DNA of 25,770 bases, from contig DATDPP010000002.1 in assembly GCA_035292685.1 (NCBI GenBank), positions 1 through 25,770 of the forward strand, given 5' to 3'. A program made the position numbers and the translations under genes. This DNA is from JALYNX01 sp035292685 (GTDB lineage: Bacteria; Actinomycetota; Acidimicrobiia; Spongiisociales; ZC4RG35). Positions 7,797 to 14,844 of the stretch are shown here, piece by piece. Each line of letters starts with the position of its first letter. Position 1 is the stretch's first letter. Under the pieces are notes generated by a model. The model worked only from the letters and a program-made list of their open reading frames with translations, did no database searches and was not told the DNA's origin.

Positions 7797-8720
7797 TCAT
7801 TCTCCAAGTCCGTCTGCGACGAGGAAGAGGTCGGCGAGGAATCGCTGCCCGACGGCGCTCATGTGCAGCTTGTCGGACAAGACGAACTTGGGGTCTCGTA
7901 TCTGATCTCCCTCAGGGCCATTGAGAGCCGCGGCGGAGTCCACCATGATCGCCCCGTGAGCTGCAGCGGCTGCCTCGATACCGTCCCACCACACATCGAA
8001 AGCAACAGCTTTCATCTCTGGCCAGAACGGCTCCGAGCCCCAGCGCTCGATTTGCATCGGGGCAACCGCCTGGTTGCCAATCATGACCACGGTGTCCTCG
8101 GCGACCAAGGCCTCGACCTCGCCGAGAAGCACGTCGAAGTCGGCGGGCATGGTGGCGGTTGCCTCTTTGAAGCATGCTTCTAACTCGTCGGACCACTCGT
8201 AGCCACAGGACCCAAACAGGAAGGCGGGCACCACGTTGTGGTAACCGATCCACACCATGACCACCTCCGCCGACTCGAGATCTGACCTCAGGGCCTCATC
8301 GGCGGCCAGCACCTCGTTCCACTCGGCCACGGTGCGGATGTCATTCGTGGTCTGGCTGGGGAAGTAGGAGTGCAGTTCGACCTCGATCCCGAGCTCATCG
8401 CCCAGTGAGCGCGCATATATGCCGGGAAAGGCCTCCTCGGGCGTGTTGACCTCGCCTGGGCTGAGTCCGTATCCGGCTGCAATGGAGTCGCCGATGGAGA
8501 CCAGATCCCAGCTTTCGCCGCTTCCCGCAGTCGTGGCGAGCGCGATGGTGGTCAAGCTCTTGACCGGCGCGGCAGTGGATGCTGAATCGACCGATTGAGA
8601 CGTGCCACACCCGGAAACGAGTAACACGGCAGTCAGCAACGAGAGCCAACCAGAGGCTCGGGGGCTCCTCTGTGAGATGCCCGCGCCCATCATTAGCTCG
8701 CGGCTGGACGACCGCACCAT
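7797..8720 (-). CDS. SGNH/GDSL-hydrolase-family lipoprotein
   Basis: This is a predicted exported esterase/acyl-hydrolase of 307 residues. A signal peptide ends in lipobox LVSGC (Cys38). The SGNH blocks are present: GDSIAAGYG with nucleophile Ser79, GYHN with Asn162, and SDKLHMS with Asp283 and His286 as the rest of the triad. The start is uncertain. The ATG at 8720 is preceded by the purine-rich GAGAGCGGAACA; an in-frame GTG at 8738 and ATGs at 8693 and 8690 are alternatives, all upstream of the signal core. It lies 83 bases upstream of the metalloprotease lipoprotein on the same strand and is divergent from the RHH operon. The substrate is unknown; cell-envelope or lipid de-esterification is plausible. 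Confidence 0.82.
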   Translation of the reverse strand: MVRSSSRELMMGAGISQRSPRASGWLSLLTAVLLVSGCGTSQSVDSASTAAPVKSLTTIALATTAGSGESWDLVSIGDSIAAGYGLSPGEVNTPEEAFPGIYARSLGDELGIEVELHSYFPSQTTNDIRTVAEWNEVLAADEALRSDLESAEVVMVWIGYHNVVPAFLFGSCGYEWSDELEACFKEATATMPADFDVLLGEVEALVAEDTVVMIGNQAVAPMQIERWGSEPFWPEMKAVAFDVWWDGIEAAAAAHGAIMVDSAAALNGPEGDQIRDPKFVLSDKLHMSAVGQRFLADLFLVADGLGE

Positions 8721-8832
8721 TGTTCCGCTCTCTAACACCCAGGCAAGCCGACTCGGGGTTTGCCGGGTAGGGGCGAACTTCCCTTTCCCTCAGCAGCCGC
8801 GAAAGCGTGACAATTGACCGGTCGCGCCACTT

Positions 8833-8848
8833 GAGCCAAATTTGGCTC
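8833..8848. promoter_or_regulatory. 16-bp perfect palindrome, candidate operator
   Basis: GAGCCAAATTTGGCTC is perfectly self-complementary and abuts the probable -35 hexamer of the RHH operon. The arm TGGCTC recurs at 8876-8881, at the transcription start region, and TTGAGCCAA recurs at 10269-10277 in front of the DrrA-like gene. A dimeric regulator, perhaps the RHH protein encoded directly downstream, could bind here. Confidence 0.6.
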
Positions 8849-8876
8849 TTGACTGGTACACGAATGGTGCCATTAT
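8849..8876 (+). promoter_or_regulatory. Candidate promoter of the RHH-DUF4097-DrrAB operon
   Basis: TTGACT (8849-8854) and CATTAT (8871-8876) are separated by 16 bases. The expected transcription start, about 7 bases after the -10, falls on the ATG at 8884, implying a leaderless mRNA. No Shine-Dalgarno precedes that ATG, which agrees. Confidence 0.55.
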
Positions 8877-8883
8877 GGCTCAG

Positions 8884-9411
8884 ATGAATCTCTCGCTGTA
8901 TGTGGACACCCTTCGCCATCAACTGGCGATAGCGGCCGACGCCGGTGGTGACGATGCCCGCGCCCTCGCTGACCGGCTCACCGCTCCACTCGAATCCGCC
9001 ACCCGCCTCGTCCTACTCGACGCGCTGTCGGAGGCAGCCGACGAGATCACACGTGAATTGGCGCCGGGCGCGGTCGAGGTACGCCTTCGGGGTGGCGACC
9101 CGGCCTTTGTGGTCACTCCCCCGCCCGGTGATGAGATGTTCGATGACCTCGCGTCAGGGACAGGGTCAGGTTTCGGCGGCACGACTACTCCGGCGGTTGG
9201 CCCGACGGAGGGGGAAGAGGGGGGCACCTCGCGTCTCAACCTCCGTCTCCCCGATGCCCTCAAGGTTCGGATCGACGACGCCGCCCGGATGGAAGGGCTC
9301 TCGCTCAACGCCTGGCTGGTCCGTGCCGCCGCCGCCGCGCTTGGCCCGGACAGCCATCCGCAACGCCGCGGCGCCAGCGGAGGCGAGAGTTACACAGGCT
9401 GGGTGCGCTGA
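8884..9411 (+). CDS. HicB/Arc-like ribbon-helix-helix protein
   Basis: This is a 175-residue predicted DNA-binding regulator. The C-terminal part (about 115-153) is a ribbon-helix-helix domain: strand SRLNLRLPDALKVRI, then helices DDAARMEGLSLNAWL and VRAAAAAL, as in Arc/HicB antitoxins. The N-terminal half (MNLSLYVDTLRHQL through EVRLRGGDPAFVVTPP) is a separate conserved-looking helical/beta domain, joined by a Gly/Thr/Glu-rich linker. The ATG at 8884 is chosen because it coincides with the expected transcription start and gives the N-terminus I recall for relatives; an ATG at 8875 would overlap the -10 box. It overlaps DUF4097 by one base (TGATG). No HicA toxin is nearby, so a transcriptional role is more likely than toxin-antitoxin. 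Confidence 0.8.
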   Translation: MNLSLYVDTLRHQLAIAADAGGDDARALADRLTAPLESATRLVLLDALSEAADEITRELAPGAVEVRLRGGDPAFVVTPPPGDEMFDDLASGTGSGFGGTTTPAVGPTEGEEGGTSRLNLRLPDALKVRIDDAARMEGLSLNAWLVRAAAAALGPDSHPQRRGASGGESYTGWVR

Positions 9412-10262
9412 TGACCGTGTTCGATACTCCCGAGCCGATCTCAGTGACCATCGAGCTGGCCGTGGGTGATGTTCACCTCATAGCTGGTGAGCGAAAGGAC
9501 ACGGTTGTGGTGGTGAATCCCAGCAATCGGTCGCGCCGGGTCGACGTCGAGGCCGCGGAGCAGACCCAGGTGAAACTCACCCCTGGCCGGCTGCTGGTGA
9601 GGGCCCCAAAGGCTCGCGGGCTGAGCACCTACATCGGGCTGGGCAGATACGGCTCGGTGGAGATAACCCTCGAGTTGCCCGAAGGCTCCCATGTCGAGGC
9701 CACGGGCGGGTTGGCCGATTTTCGAGCCGATGGCCGGCTCGGAGACACCCGGATCAAAGACGGGGCCGGCGACGTCTTGCTCGACGAGACCGGGCGGCTC
9801 GACGTCGCCACCGGCGCTGGGCGGGTGACTGTCGACAAGGTGACAGGACACGCCGAGCTGACCACGGCTGGCGAGATGCGGATTGGTCTCATCGATGGCG
9901 ATGCCGAGATCAAGAACCAGAGCGGGAAGACCCGGGTCGGCGAAGTGACCGGCCGCCTCCAAGTGAAGTCGTCCAACGGCGACATTGTCGTCGACCGGGC
10001 TCACGCCGACGTCGCCGCGAAGACAGCAAACGGCAGCATTGAGATCGGCGAGATAGCCAACGGCTCGGTCACGCTCGAAACATCAATGGGAAGTCTGGAC
10101 ATCGGGATCCGCACCGGAACCGCAGCATGGGTCGACGCGAGAACGCGATTCGGCCGGGTGCACAACAGCCTGGAGTCAGCCGCTGCCCCAGAGTCATCGC
10201 AGCAGGCGGTCGAAATCAGCGCCCGCACCTCGTTCGGCGACATCGTGATCCACCGTTCGTGA
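9411..10262 (+). CDS. DUF4097-family beta-strand repeat protein
   Basis: This is a 283-residue protein of the DUF4097 (putative auto-transporter adhesin head-like) type. From about residue 75 onward it is built of short repeated beta-strand units: GDTRIKDGAGDVLLDE, GRLDVATGAGRVTVDK, MRIGLIDGDAEIKNQ, SNGDIVVDRAHADVAAK, TANGSIEIGE and others, the pattern of a right-handed beta-solenoid. No signal peptide, transmembrane segment or lipobox is seen, so despite the adhesin-like fold it should be cytoplasmic. It sits between the RHH protein and the exporter ATPase, so a scaffolding, sensing or exporter-linked role can be inferred, but its function is unknown. Its stop overlaps an in-frame GTG of the next gene. 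Confidence 0.8.
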   Translation: MTVFDTPEPISVTIELAVGDVHLIAGERKDTVVVVNPSNRSRRVDVEAAEQTQVKLTPGRLLVRAPKARGLSTYIGLGRYGSVEITLELPEGSHVEATGGLADFRADGRLGDTRIKDGAGDVLLDETGRLDVATGAGRVTVDKVTGHAELTTAGEMRIGLIDGDAEIKNQSGKTRVGEVTGRLQVKSSNGDIVVDRAHADVAAKTANGSIEIGEIANGSVTLETSMGSLDIGIRTGTAAWVDARTRFGRVHNSLESAAAPESSQQAVEISARTSFGDIVIHRS

Positions 10263-10279
10263 CGACTCTTGAGCCAACC

Positions 10280-10286
10280 AAGGAGG
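10280..10286 (+). promoter_or_regulatory. Strong ribosome binding site selecting a TTG start
   Basis: AAGGAGG lies five bases upstream of the TTG at 10292. It is among the strongest Shine-Dalgarno sequences in the window and argues for independent, high-level initiation of the ATPase rather than coupling from DUF4097. Confidence 0.75.
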
Positions 10287-10291
10287 AGACA

Positions 10292-11248
10292 TTGACCGCC
10301 TCAGCCCCGGCAGCGATCCTCACGAGAGGACTACACAAGTCCTACGACGATAAGGTCGTACTCGACGGCATCGATCTCAAGGTGCCTGTGGGAACGATCT
10401 TCGCGCTGCTCGGCCCGAATGGCGCCGGCAAGACCACGATGGTTCAGATCTTGTCCACGTTGATCGGCGCCGACGGCGGCGAGGCGCGGATTGGAGGTCA
10501 CGACCTGAACGCCGATCCCGACGCTGTCCGCACGGTGCTTGGCGTCACCGGACAGTTCGCGGCGATTGACAACTATCTCACCGGCGAAGAGAACCTGATC
10601 CTCATGGCGGACCTGCACCACCTCGGCAGACTGGAAGGCCGTGAGCGGGTGGCCGAATTGCTCGTTCAGTTCGATCTGGTCGAGGCTGCCAAACAGACGC
10701 CTGCGACCTACTCCGGTGGGATGCGCCGCCGGCTCGACCTCGCCATGGGCTTGGTCGGTGCCCCGCGGATCGTCTTCCTCGACGAGCCGACCGCGGGTCT
10801 CGATCCTCGCGGCCGCCAGGTCATGTGGCAGATCATCCGCGACCTGGTGGCCGGCGGGGTGACGATCTTCCTCACCACCCAGTACCTGGAAGAGGCAGAC
10901 AAGCTCGCCGACCGGGTCGCTGTGCTGGACCGCGGGCAGCTGGTTGCCGAAGGCACCCCTGACGAGCTCAAGAAGCTCGCCCCCGGTGGTCACATCAGTC
11001 TTCGGTTCAACGATCCAACGGAGCTCGAGGCGGCGGCGAGCGCCCTCGGTGAGGTGGGCCATGACGTTGACAATCTCATCCTCCAGATCCCCACTGACGG
11101 CGACGTCAAGTCGCTCCGAGCCCTACTCGACCGACTCGATCATCTGTCGATCGAGGTCGAGACTCTCACCGTGCACACCCCTGATCTCGACGACGTCTTC
11201 TTCGCCCTAACCGGCCACTCCAAAACAGAAAAGGAAACCGCCTCATGA
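10292..11248 (+). CDS. DrrA-like ABC transporter ATP-binding protein
   Basis: This is the ATPase subunit of a daunorubicin-resistance-type (DrrA) exporter, 318 residues. Walker A is GPNGAGKTT, the signature is YSGGMRRRLDLAMGL, Walker B is RIVFLDEPTAGLDP, and the D-loop is followed by LTTQYLEEADKLADRV, all typical of DrrA. A C-terminal regulatory segment (about 220-318) follows. The start is decided by AAGGAGG at 10280-10286, five bases before the TTG at 10292; the in-frame GTG at 10259 overlapping the DUF4097 stop lacks such a site. The stop overlaps the permease start (ATGA). Substrates of this family include antibiotics and lipids; none can be assigned here. Confidence 0.92.
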   Translation: MTASAPAAILTRGLHKSYDDKVVLDGIDLKVPVGTIFALLGPNGAGKTTMVQILSTLIGADGGEARIGGHDLNADPDAVRTVLGVTGQFAAIDNYLTGEENLILMADLHHLGRLEGRERVAELLVQFDLVEAAKQTPATYSGGMRRRLDLAMGLVGAPRIVFLDEPTAGLDPRGRQVMWQIIRDLVAGGVTIFLTTQYLEEADKLADRVAVLDRGQLVAEGTPDELKKLAPGGHISLRFNDPTELEAAASALGEVGHDVDNLILQIPTDGDVKSLRALLDRLDHLSIEVETLTVHTPDLDDVFFALTGHSKTEKETAS

Positions 11249-12033
11249 GCACCTCCTATGCGGTGCGCGACTCGATGACGATGCTTCGGCGCCAGTTCCG
11301 ACACATGCAGCGCTACCCGGTAACGATCTTCTTGGTCGTGGTGATACCGATCGTCATGCTGTTGCTGTTCGTCTACGTCCTCGGTGGCACCCTCGGTGCT
11401 GGACTGGACACCGGTTTGGGAGGTCGCGCCGAGTACGTCAATTACGTCGTTCCCGGAATCCTCTTGGTCGCGGTGGCCCTCTCGGCCCAGGGGCCGGCGA
11501 TAGCGGTCGCCATGGACATGAGCGAAGGCATCATTGCCCGGTTCAAGACCATGGCCATAGCCCGGGTCTCGGTACTCACCGGACACGTCCTCGGCAACGT
11601 GATCTCGACCATGCTCGGCCTGGTGGTCCTCCTCGGTGTCGCCTTGCTCGTCGGATTCCGGCCCAATGCGAGCCCGGCCGAATGGATTGCGGCCATCGGA
11701 GTCCTCGCCATGATCAGTTTCGCTGTCACCTGGTTTTCGGTCGGGTGCGGTCTGGTGGCCAAGAGTGTCGAGTCCGCAAGCAATCTCCCGACCCCGCTAA
11801 TACTGCTGCCCTTCCTCGGCAGCGCGTTCGTACCAACCGAGTCGATGCCTCCCGCACTCGGCTGGTTCGCCGAGTTCCAACCGTTTACCCCTTGGATCGA
11901 GACCGTGCGAGGTCTGCTCATGGGAACCCCGATCGGCAACAGCGGCCTGATCTCCGTCGCCTGGTGTGTCGTGATCACCCTGGTCTGCTATGTGTGGTCG
12001 AAAAGGCTCTACAACCGCGGGCCTGTGCGGTGA
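11245..12033 (+). CDS. DrrB-like ABC-2 type transporter permease
   Basis: This is the membrane subunit of the DrrA/DrrB exporter, 262 residues with about six transmembrane segments. Family features include the amphipathic N-terminus RDSMTMLRRQFRHMQRYP, NYVVPGILLVAVALSAQG, EGIIARFKTMAIARVSVLTGHV, LPLILLPFLGSAFVPTESMP-like motifs and FQPFTPWIETVRGLLMG near the C-terminus. The ATG at 11245 overlaps the ATPase stop by four bases. It is the last gene of the operon; a 12-bp-stem hairpin follows 48 bases after its stop. Confidence 0.92.
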   Translation: MSTSYAVRDSMTMLRRQFRHMQRYPVTIFLVVVIPIVMLLLFVYVLGGTLGAGLDTGLGGRAEYVNYVVPGILLVAVALSAQGPAIAVAMDMSEGIIARFKTMAIARVSVLTGHVLGNVISTMLGLVVLLGVALLVGFRPNASPAEWIAAIGVLAMISFAVTWFSVGCGLVAKSVESASNLPTPLILLPFLGSAFVPTESMPPALGWFAEFQPFTPWIETVRGLLMGTPIGNSGLISVAWCVVITLVCYVWSKRLYNRGPVR

Positions 12034-12081
12034 CGAGACACACTCCCCGATCAGGGTTGCGGGAATCTAGCCCCGACGTCA

Positions 12082-12115
12082 CCAAGGAGGCGCCACGAGT
12101 GCAGCGCCTCCTTGG
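12082..12115. terminator. Strong GC-rich hairpin, candidate bidirectional terminator
   Basis: CCAAGGAGGCGC (12082-12093) and GCGCCTCCTTGG (12104-12115) form a perfect 12-bp stem with a 10-base loop. No T tract follows on either strand, as in many high-GC terminators. It lies between the drrB-like gene and the convergent open frame ending at 12133. Confidence 0.65.
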
Positions 12116-12132
12116 GTCAGGTCGTAGTGGCC

Positions 12133-12369
12133 CTAGATCCCCGGGATGCGGATCAGCAGCAGCTGCCCCCCTTCCCGCTTGTAGGTGAAGTCGGGCCCGG
12201 CCGGGGCGAAGTTGTCCTCACCGTCTGCCTTCTCCACCCAGAGAGTGTGCGCCTGGACGTCGATTAGGAAGGCGCCGCGCCCGAAGGCGCCCGCCGCGAT
12301 GGAGCTGCTTCGCTCCTTCCAGACCCGTGACCCCCTCATTGCGACCGAGACAGGGCATTGATCGCCCAC
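12133..12369 (-). CDS. Hypothetical protein or C-terminal gene remnant
   Basis: This is a 78-residue open frame of unknown function. From about residue 20 on (SSSIAAGAFGRGAFLIDVQA, then HTLWVEKADGEDNFAPAGPD) the third codon positions are strongly G/C, which looks like genuine coding sequence. The first part lies on a degenerate copy of the tRNA-Ala 3' half and does not look like protein. The likeliest reading is the 3' end of an ordinary gene truncated by recombination at the tRNA-like sequence; a real small protein is the alternative. I recognise no family. Confidence 0.35.
   Translation of the reverse strand: MGDQCPVSVAMRGSRVWKERSSSIAAGAFGRGAFLIDVQAHTLWVEKADGEDNFAPAGPDFTYKREGGQLLLIRIPGI
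12301..12349 (+). repeat. Degenerate partial copy of the tRNA-Ala 3' half
   Basis: ACCCGTGACCCCCTC starting at 12323 continues to 12349 with two mismatches over 27 bases to the tRNA-Ala gene at 18173-18246 (variable region through anticodon stem), in the same orientation. GGAGCTG at 12301-12307 corresponds to the acceptor end, but the T-arm between them is replaced by unrelated sequence. It is probably a decayed attachment-site remnant. Confidence 0.55.
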
Positions 12370-12404
12370 ATCCGCTTCTGGGCTTTGAGAACCCGAGCGG
12401 CTAT

Positions 12405-13169
12405 TTACGACTCGATCGTAACCGTGCCTCGCATCCCCTCAATCCCGTCGGAGTGGAGTGAGCAGAAGTAGTCATATGTCCCGGGCGCGGCGTCACTCAG
12501 GTCTACCAGGGCTTCGCTTCCCGGTCCGACAGTCAATTTGATGTCGAGAGCATCGAGGGTGAAATCGTGAACAAAAGCGTCAGAGTTGTGGATTAACAGC
12601 TTCCCTTCTGCTGCTACCGATGATGAAGAGGGCTCGAACTCGAAGTTTGTCATTTCGAGCGCGACCGCCCCGGCCGCTTCAGCATCGCTGACGCCTCCCT
12701 TCGTGAAGAAGAACCCGACGATCGAGACCACCGCTGCGGCACCGATGACCGCCAACACCCGGGTGCGAAGACGAACTTCTCCTTCCGTCGGCCCGTTTTC
12801 ACCCCTTCGAGCAGCCATGATGGCTCTGATACCCCCGATCAGCGCAAGGAGCACACCGAGCACGAACACCAGGCCGACGATGAACTCGACCGGACTGAAG
12901 ACTCGGAACAAGCCCAAAGCTAGGAAGAAAAGGAACCCAGCAGCGGTCAGGGTAAATACGAGACCGAGCACCCTCGCCCAGGTTTTGTCAAAGCGCCACA
13001 CGACGAAAGTCACCACGACCAAGATCGCCACGACCGGCGCAAAAGAAACCGCATCCTCTCCGCCGAACAACACAATGTCCAGGGTCATCAAAGTCAGTAG
13101 CGCCGCCGAGATGAGGGCCAGACCAAATACCTGGGTCGCTGAATTTGCTGTGCGTGCCCTACCCGCCAT
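12405..13169 (-). CDS. Polytopic membrane protein with C-terminal cupredoxin domain
   Basis: This 254-residue protein has about five hydrophobic segments (roughly 12-35, 43-60, 67-90, 94-118 and 138-156). They are followed by an extracytoplasmic cupredoxin-like domain (about 168-254). Type-1 copper ligands can be assigned: His201 in DAFVHDF, Cys236 and His239 in YFCSLHS, and Met246 in EGMRGTVTI. The ATG at 13169 is preceded by AGGAGGG at ideal distance; an in-frame start at 13208 would add 13 residues. A role in electron transfer or copper handling at the membrane is inferred from the ligand set only. It stands alone within the accessory region between tRNA-Ala fragments. Confidence 0.8.
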   Translation of the reverse strand: MAGRARTANSATQVFGLALISAALLTLMTLDIVLFGGEDAVSFAPVVAILVVVTFVVWRFDKTWARVLGLVFTLTAAGFLFFLALGLFRVFSPVEFIVGLVFVLGVLLALIGGIRAIMAARRGENGPTEGEVRLRTRVLAVIGAAAVVSIVGFFFTKGGVSDAEAAGAVALEMTNFEFEPSSSSVAAEGKLLIHNSDAFVHDFTLDALDIKLTVGPGSEALVDLSDAAPGTYDYFCSLHSDGIEGMRGTVTIES

Positions 13170-13341
13170 GAAACCCTCCTGCCTCGCCCCGGGCATGCTG
13201 TTTGACATGTCTCGACAATCCTATATACGACCGCTCAACCGATCGCGGCCGCTTCCTCACGGTGCCTCGCCATTCGGGAAGTGCCGACCGGGATGTGCGG
13301 CTGGAACCCTGATGGGCACCCTGGGTCGGCGTCGAGTCGAG

Positions 13342-13357
13342 AGTGGAGCTGACGGGA
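13342..13357 (+). repeat. Short exact copy of the tRNA-Ala 3' end
   Basis: AGTGGAGCTGACGGGA matches the tRNA-Ala gene's 3' end plus two flanking bases (18171-18186) exactly and in the same orientation. Five extra bases later, TTTGAAC continues the T-loop match before similarity ends. Confidence 0.55.
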
Positions 13358-13510
13358 CACTATTTGAACTTTTTGAACTCGGTGCTGGAGCGAAGAACCG
13401 AGGAGCTACAACGAAAAACGGCCAATCTCGAGAAGCTCCTACGTCGCACAACATGAGCAGATCGGGCCACGCGGAGCCACCCCACCTAGTAATCACGGCA
13501 AACTGGAGAC

Positions 13511-13687
13511 TCATCGTCGCAGGTGGAGCAATGTCACCATCCCATGCTCGCCGACCAGACTGTCCACCGTCCCCTTCGACACACCCCCAATCAGCGCTGC
13601 TTCCCTATAAGTGGCACCCCAGCCACCGCTCCCAAGACAACACGGGCTCTCGCCCACGCGGACGTCCCACAGACCCTCCTCAGTCAT
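13511..13687 (-). pseudogene. Small open frame with helix-turn-helix-like segment, possible transposase remnant
   Basis: A 58-residue frame containing TYREAALIGGVSKGTVDSLV, a pattern like the helix-turn-helix at the N-terminus of IS30-type and similar transposases. There is no Shine-Dalgarno and no continuation in other frames that I could follow. It could equally be chance; the call is weak. Confidence 0.2.
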
Positions 13688-13783
13688 GACTCGCGACCAC
13701 CAGTTGAACCAGCCGGTCGGATCCGATCGTTGACGTCCCGCTTATGGATAGACTCGCCTGGATGTGAACGAGTCCGAGGCCTG

Positions 13784-14215
13784 ATGGCCAAGATCTCGAC
13801 GACCCTGGAGATCAATCGCCCGATCGACGAGGTCTTCGAGTACCTGAGCAATGTCGACAACGCCCAGGAGTGGTCGACGGGTTTGGTCGAGGTGACTCGT
13901 GACGGGCCGATCAGACTCGGCGCGACAGGGACCGACGTTCGCATGATGGGACGAAAGCGGCTCGAGTTGCCTTGGACGATCACTGTATTCGAGCCGCACC
14001 ACCGGGTATTGGTCGAGTACACGAAGCCGTTCCCGATGAGCGCCGGCTTCACCTTCGAGGCCACCGAGGCCGGAACCCAGGTCAGCTGTGAAACGACGAT
14101 GAAGCCGACCGGGTTCTGGCGCTTGCTGGTACCGCTCATGGCGCGGATGGCGGCCAACACCGACCGCGCCCAGTTCGAGAAGGCGAAGCAGATACTGGAA
14201 GCTCGGGCCGTCTGA
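13784..14215 (+). CDS. SRPBCC (START-like) superfamily protein
   Basis: This is a 143-residue protein of the polyketide-cyclase/dehydrase-like SRPBCC fold, which binds hydrophobic ligands in a deep cavity. The order is typical: strand MAKISTTLEINRPIDEVFEYL, the DNAQEWSTGLVEV segment, central strands (GTDVRMMGRKRLELPWTITV, EPHHRVLVEYT) and a C-terminal helix (MAANTDRAQFEKAKQILEA). The ATG at 13784 follows GAGG at 13776-13779. No partner gene is adjacent, so ligand and reaction are unknown. It lies inside the tRNA-Ala-associated variable region, and its stop codon begins a 13-bp tandem repeat. Confidence 0.82.
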   Translation: MAKISTTLEINRPIDEVFEYLSNVDNAQEWSTGLVEVTRDGPIRLGATGTDVRMMGRKRLELPWTITVFEPHHRVLVEYTKPFPMSAGFTFEATEAGTQVSCETTMKPTGFWRLLVPLMARMAANTDRAQFEKAKQILEARAV

Positions 14216-14238
14216 ATCGGCTGGTTGAATCGGTTGGT
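14213..14238 (+). repeat. 13-bp tandem duplication at a stop codon
   Basis: TGAATCGGCTGGT is followed at once by TGAATCGGTTGGT (one mismatch). The first copy starts on the TGA stop of the SRPBCC gene. Confidence 0.75.
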
Positions 14239-14279
14239 TGTGAAGTCTCTGTACCCGTGTCTCGTTTCGGCTCCGGTTG

Positions 14280-14713
14280 CTATGCGATATTCTGAGCCCT
14301 TCGTAGTTTCCCGTGGGGTCTGGATAGTGCGCCGAACTCTTTGCTCTTGTCGTGTCGTGCCCGGTGGGTGCGCAGAAGCATCCCGCCCTGGGTGATCTGA
14401 ACCGTGTCGCCAACGACACGGACTCCTACGGTCTGACCGATGTGTCGGTTACCGATCCGGTACCCCGGTCCCGACGCAACGACACGATCATCGCCTCCAC
14501 CTCAGGAGAAATCTGATGCGGGCAACGATCCGGCCTAGAACTGCGGTCGGCCAAAGCGGCCAGACCCCCGTTGGCGTAGCGGACCAGCCAACGGTGGATG
14601 GTGCGGCGGTCGACCCCATAGCGGGCACCCACGTCACCGATTTTGGCACCCGAATCCAACACCTCCCTCACCGCTAGATAACGCTGCTCAACCACAGTCA
14701 CCTCCGCAAGCAT
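14280..14713 (-). pseudogene. IS481-family transposase, deleted and frameshifted
   Basis: The N-terminal part starts at the ATG at 14713 behind an excellent Shine-Dalgarno (AGGAGGT, 7 bases). It reads MLAEVTVVEQRYLAVREVL with the helix-turn-helix IGDVGARYGVDRRTIHRWL and LADRSSRPDRCPHQISPEVE, characteristic of IS481 transposases. It breaks after SLRRDRG. In another frame the C-terminal part follows: IGNRHIGQTVGVRVVGDTVQ, then ITQGGMLLRTHRARHDKSKE and FGALSRPHGK, ending at the TAG at 14280-14282. The DDE catalytic core between these pieces is absent, so the gene cannot make an active transposase. Confidence 0.75.
14402..14421. other. Perfect hairpin within the IS remnant
   Basis: CCGTGTCG and CGACACGG form an 8-bp stem with a CCAA loop. 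It lies in the C-terminal coding part of the transposase remnant (RVVGDTV) and may simply reflect the coding sequence. Confidence 0.4.
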
Positions 14714-14844
14714 CTCCGAGACCTCCTTGGGCGCGTTCAACCCAAGTGAAGATCAGAACGGGACCCCAGACGTGGAGCGAATAGGACACAGGTACCGGAG
14801 CCAATGTCGCCCAGCAGCCGAAGCCGGGCCACAAAACGAGACAC

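Larger units (their letters stand above)
13209..13783. other. Gene-poor remnant-rich stretch
   Basis: No convincing intact gene lies here. It holds a short tRNA-Ala fragment (13342-13357) and a small minus-strand frame with a helix-turn-helix look (13511-13687). Open frames on both strands have non-protein-like composition, including the long plus-strand frame running through 12586-13689. It reads as decayed accessory DNA. Confidence 0.6.
14257..14844 (-). mobile_element. Internally deleted IS481-type element
   Basis: GTGTCTCGTTT at 14257-14267 and its reverse complement at 14834-14844 form 11-bp terminal inverted repeats, with weaker similarity continuing inward. Between them lie the N-terminal and C-terminal parts of one IS481-like transposase, with the catalytic middle missing. 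At 588 bp it is roughly half the length expected of the family. No target-site duplication is obvious. Confidence 0.72.

Noticed and set aside
8884..9411. HicB antitoxin of a HicAB toxin-antitoxin pair
   Set aside because: No HicA-like double-stranded-RNA-binding toxin is adjacent and the gene sits in an exporter operon; regulator is the better reading.
12586..13689. Long plus-strand open frame of 367 codons
   Set aside because: It runs antisense to the cupredoxin membrane protein, is Arg/Pro/Ser-rich and has no domain; the minus-strand gene has Shine-Dalgarno, membrane helices and copper ligands.
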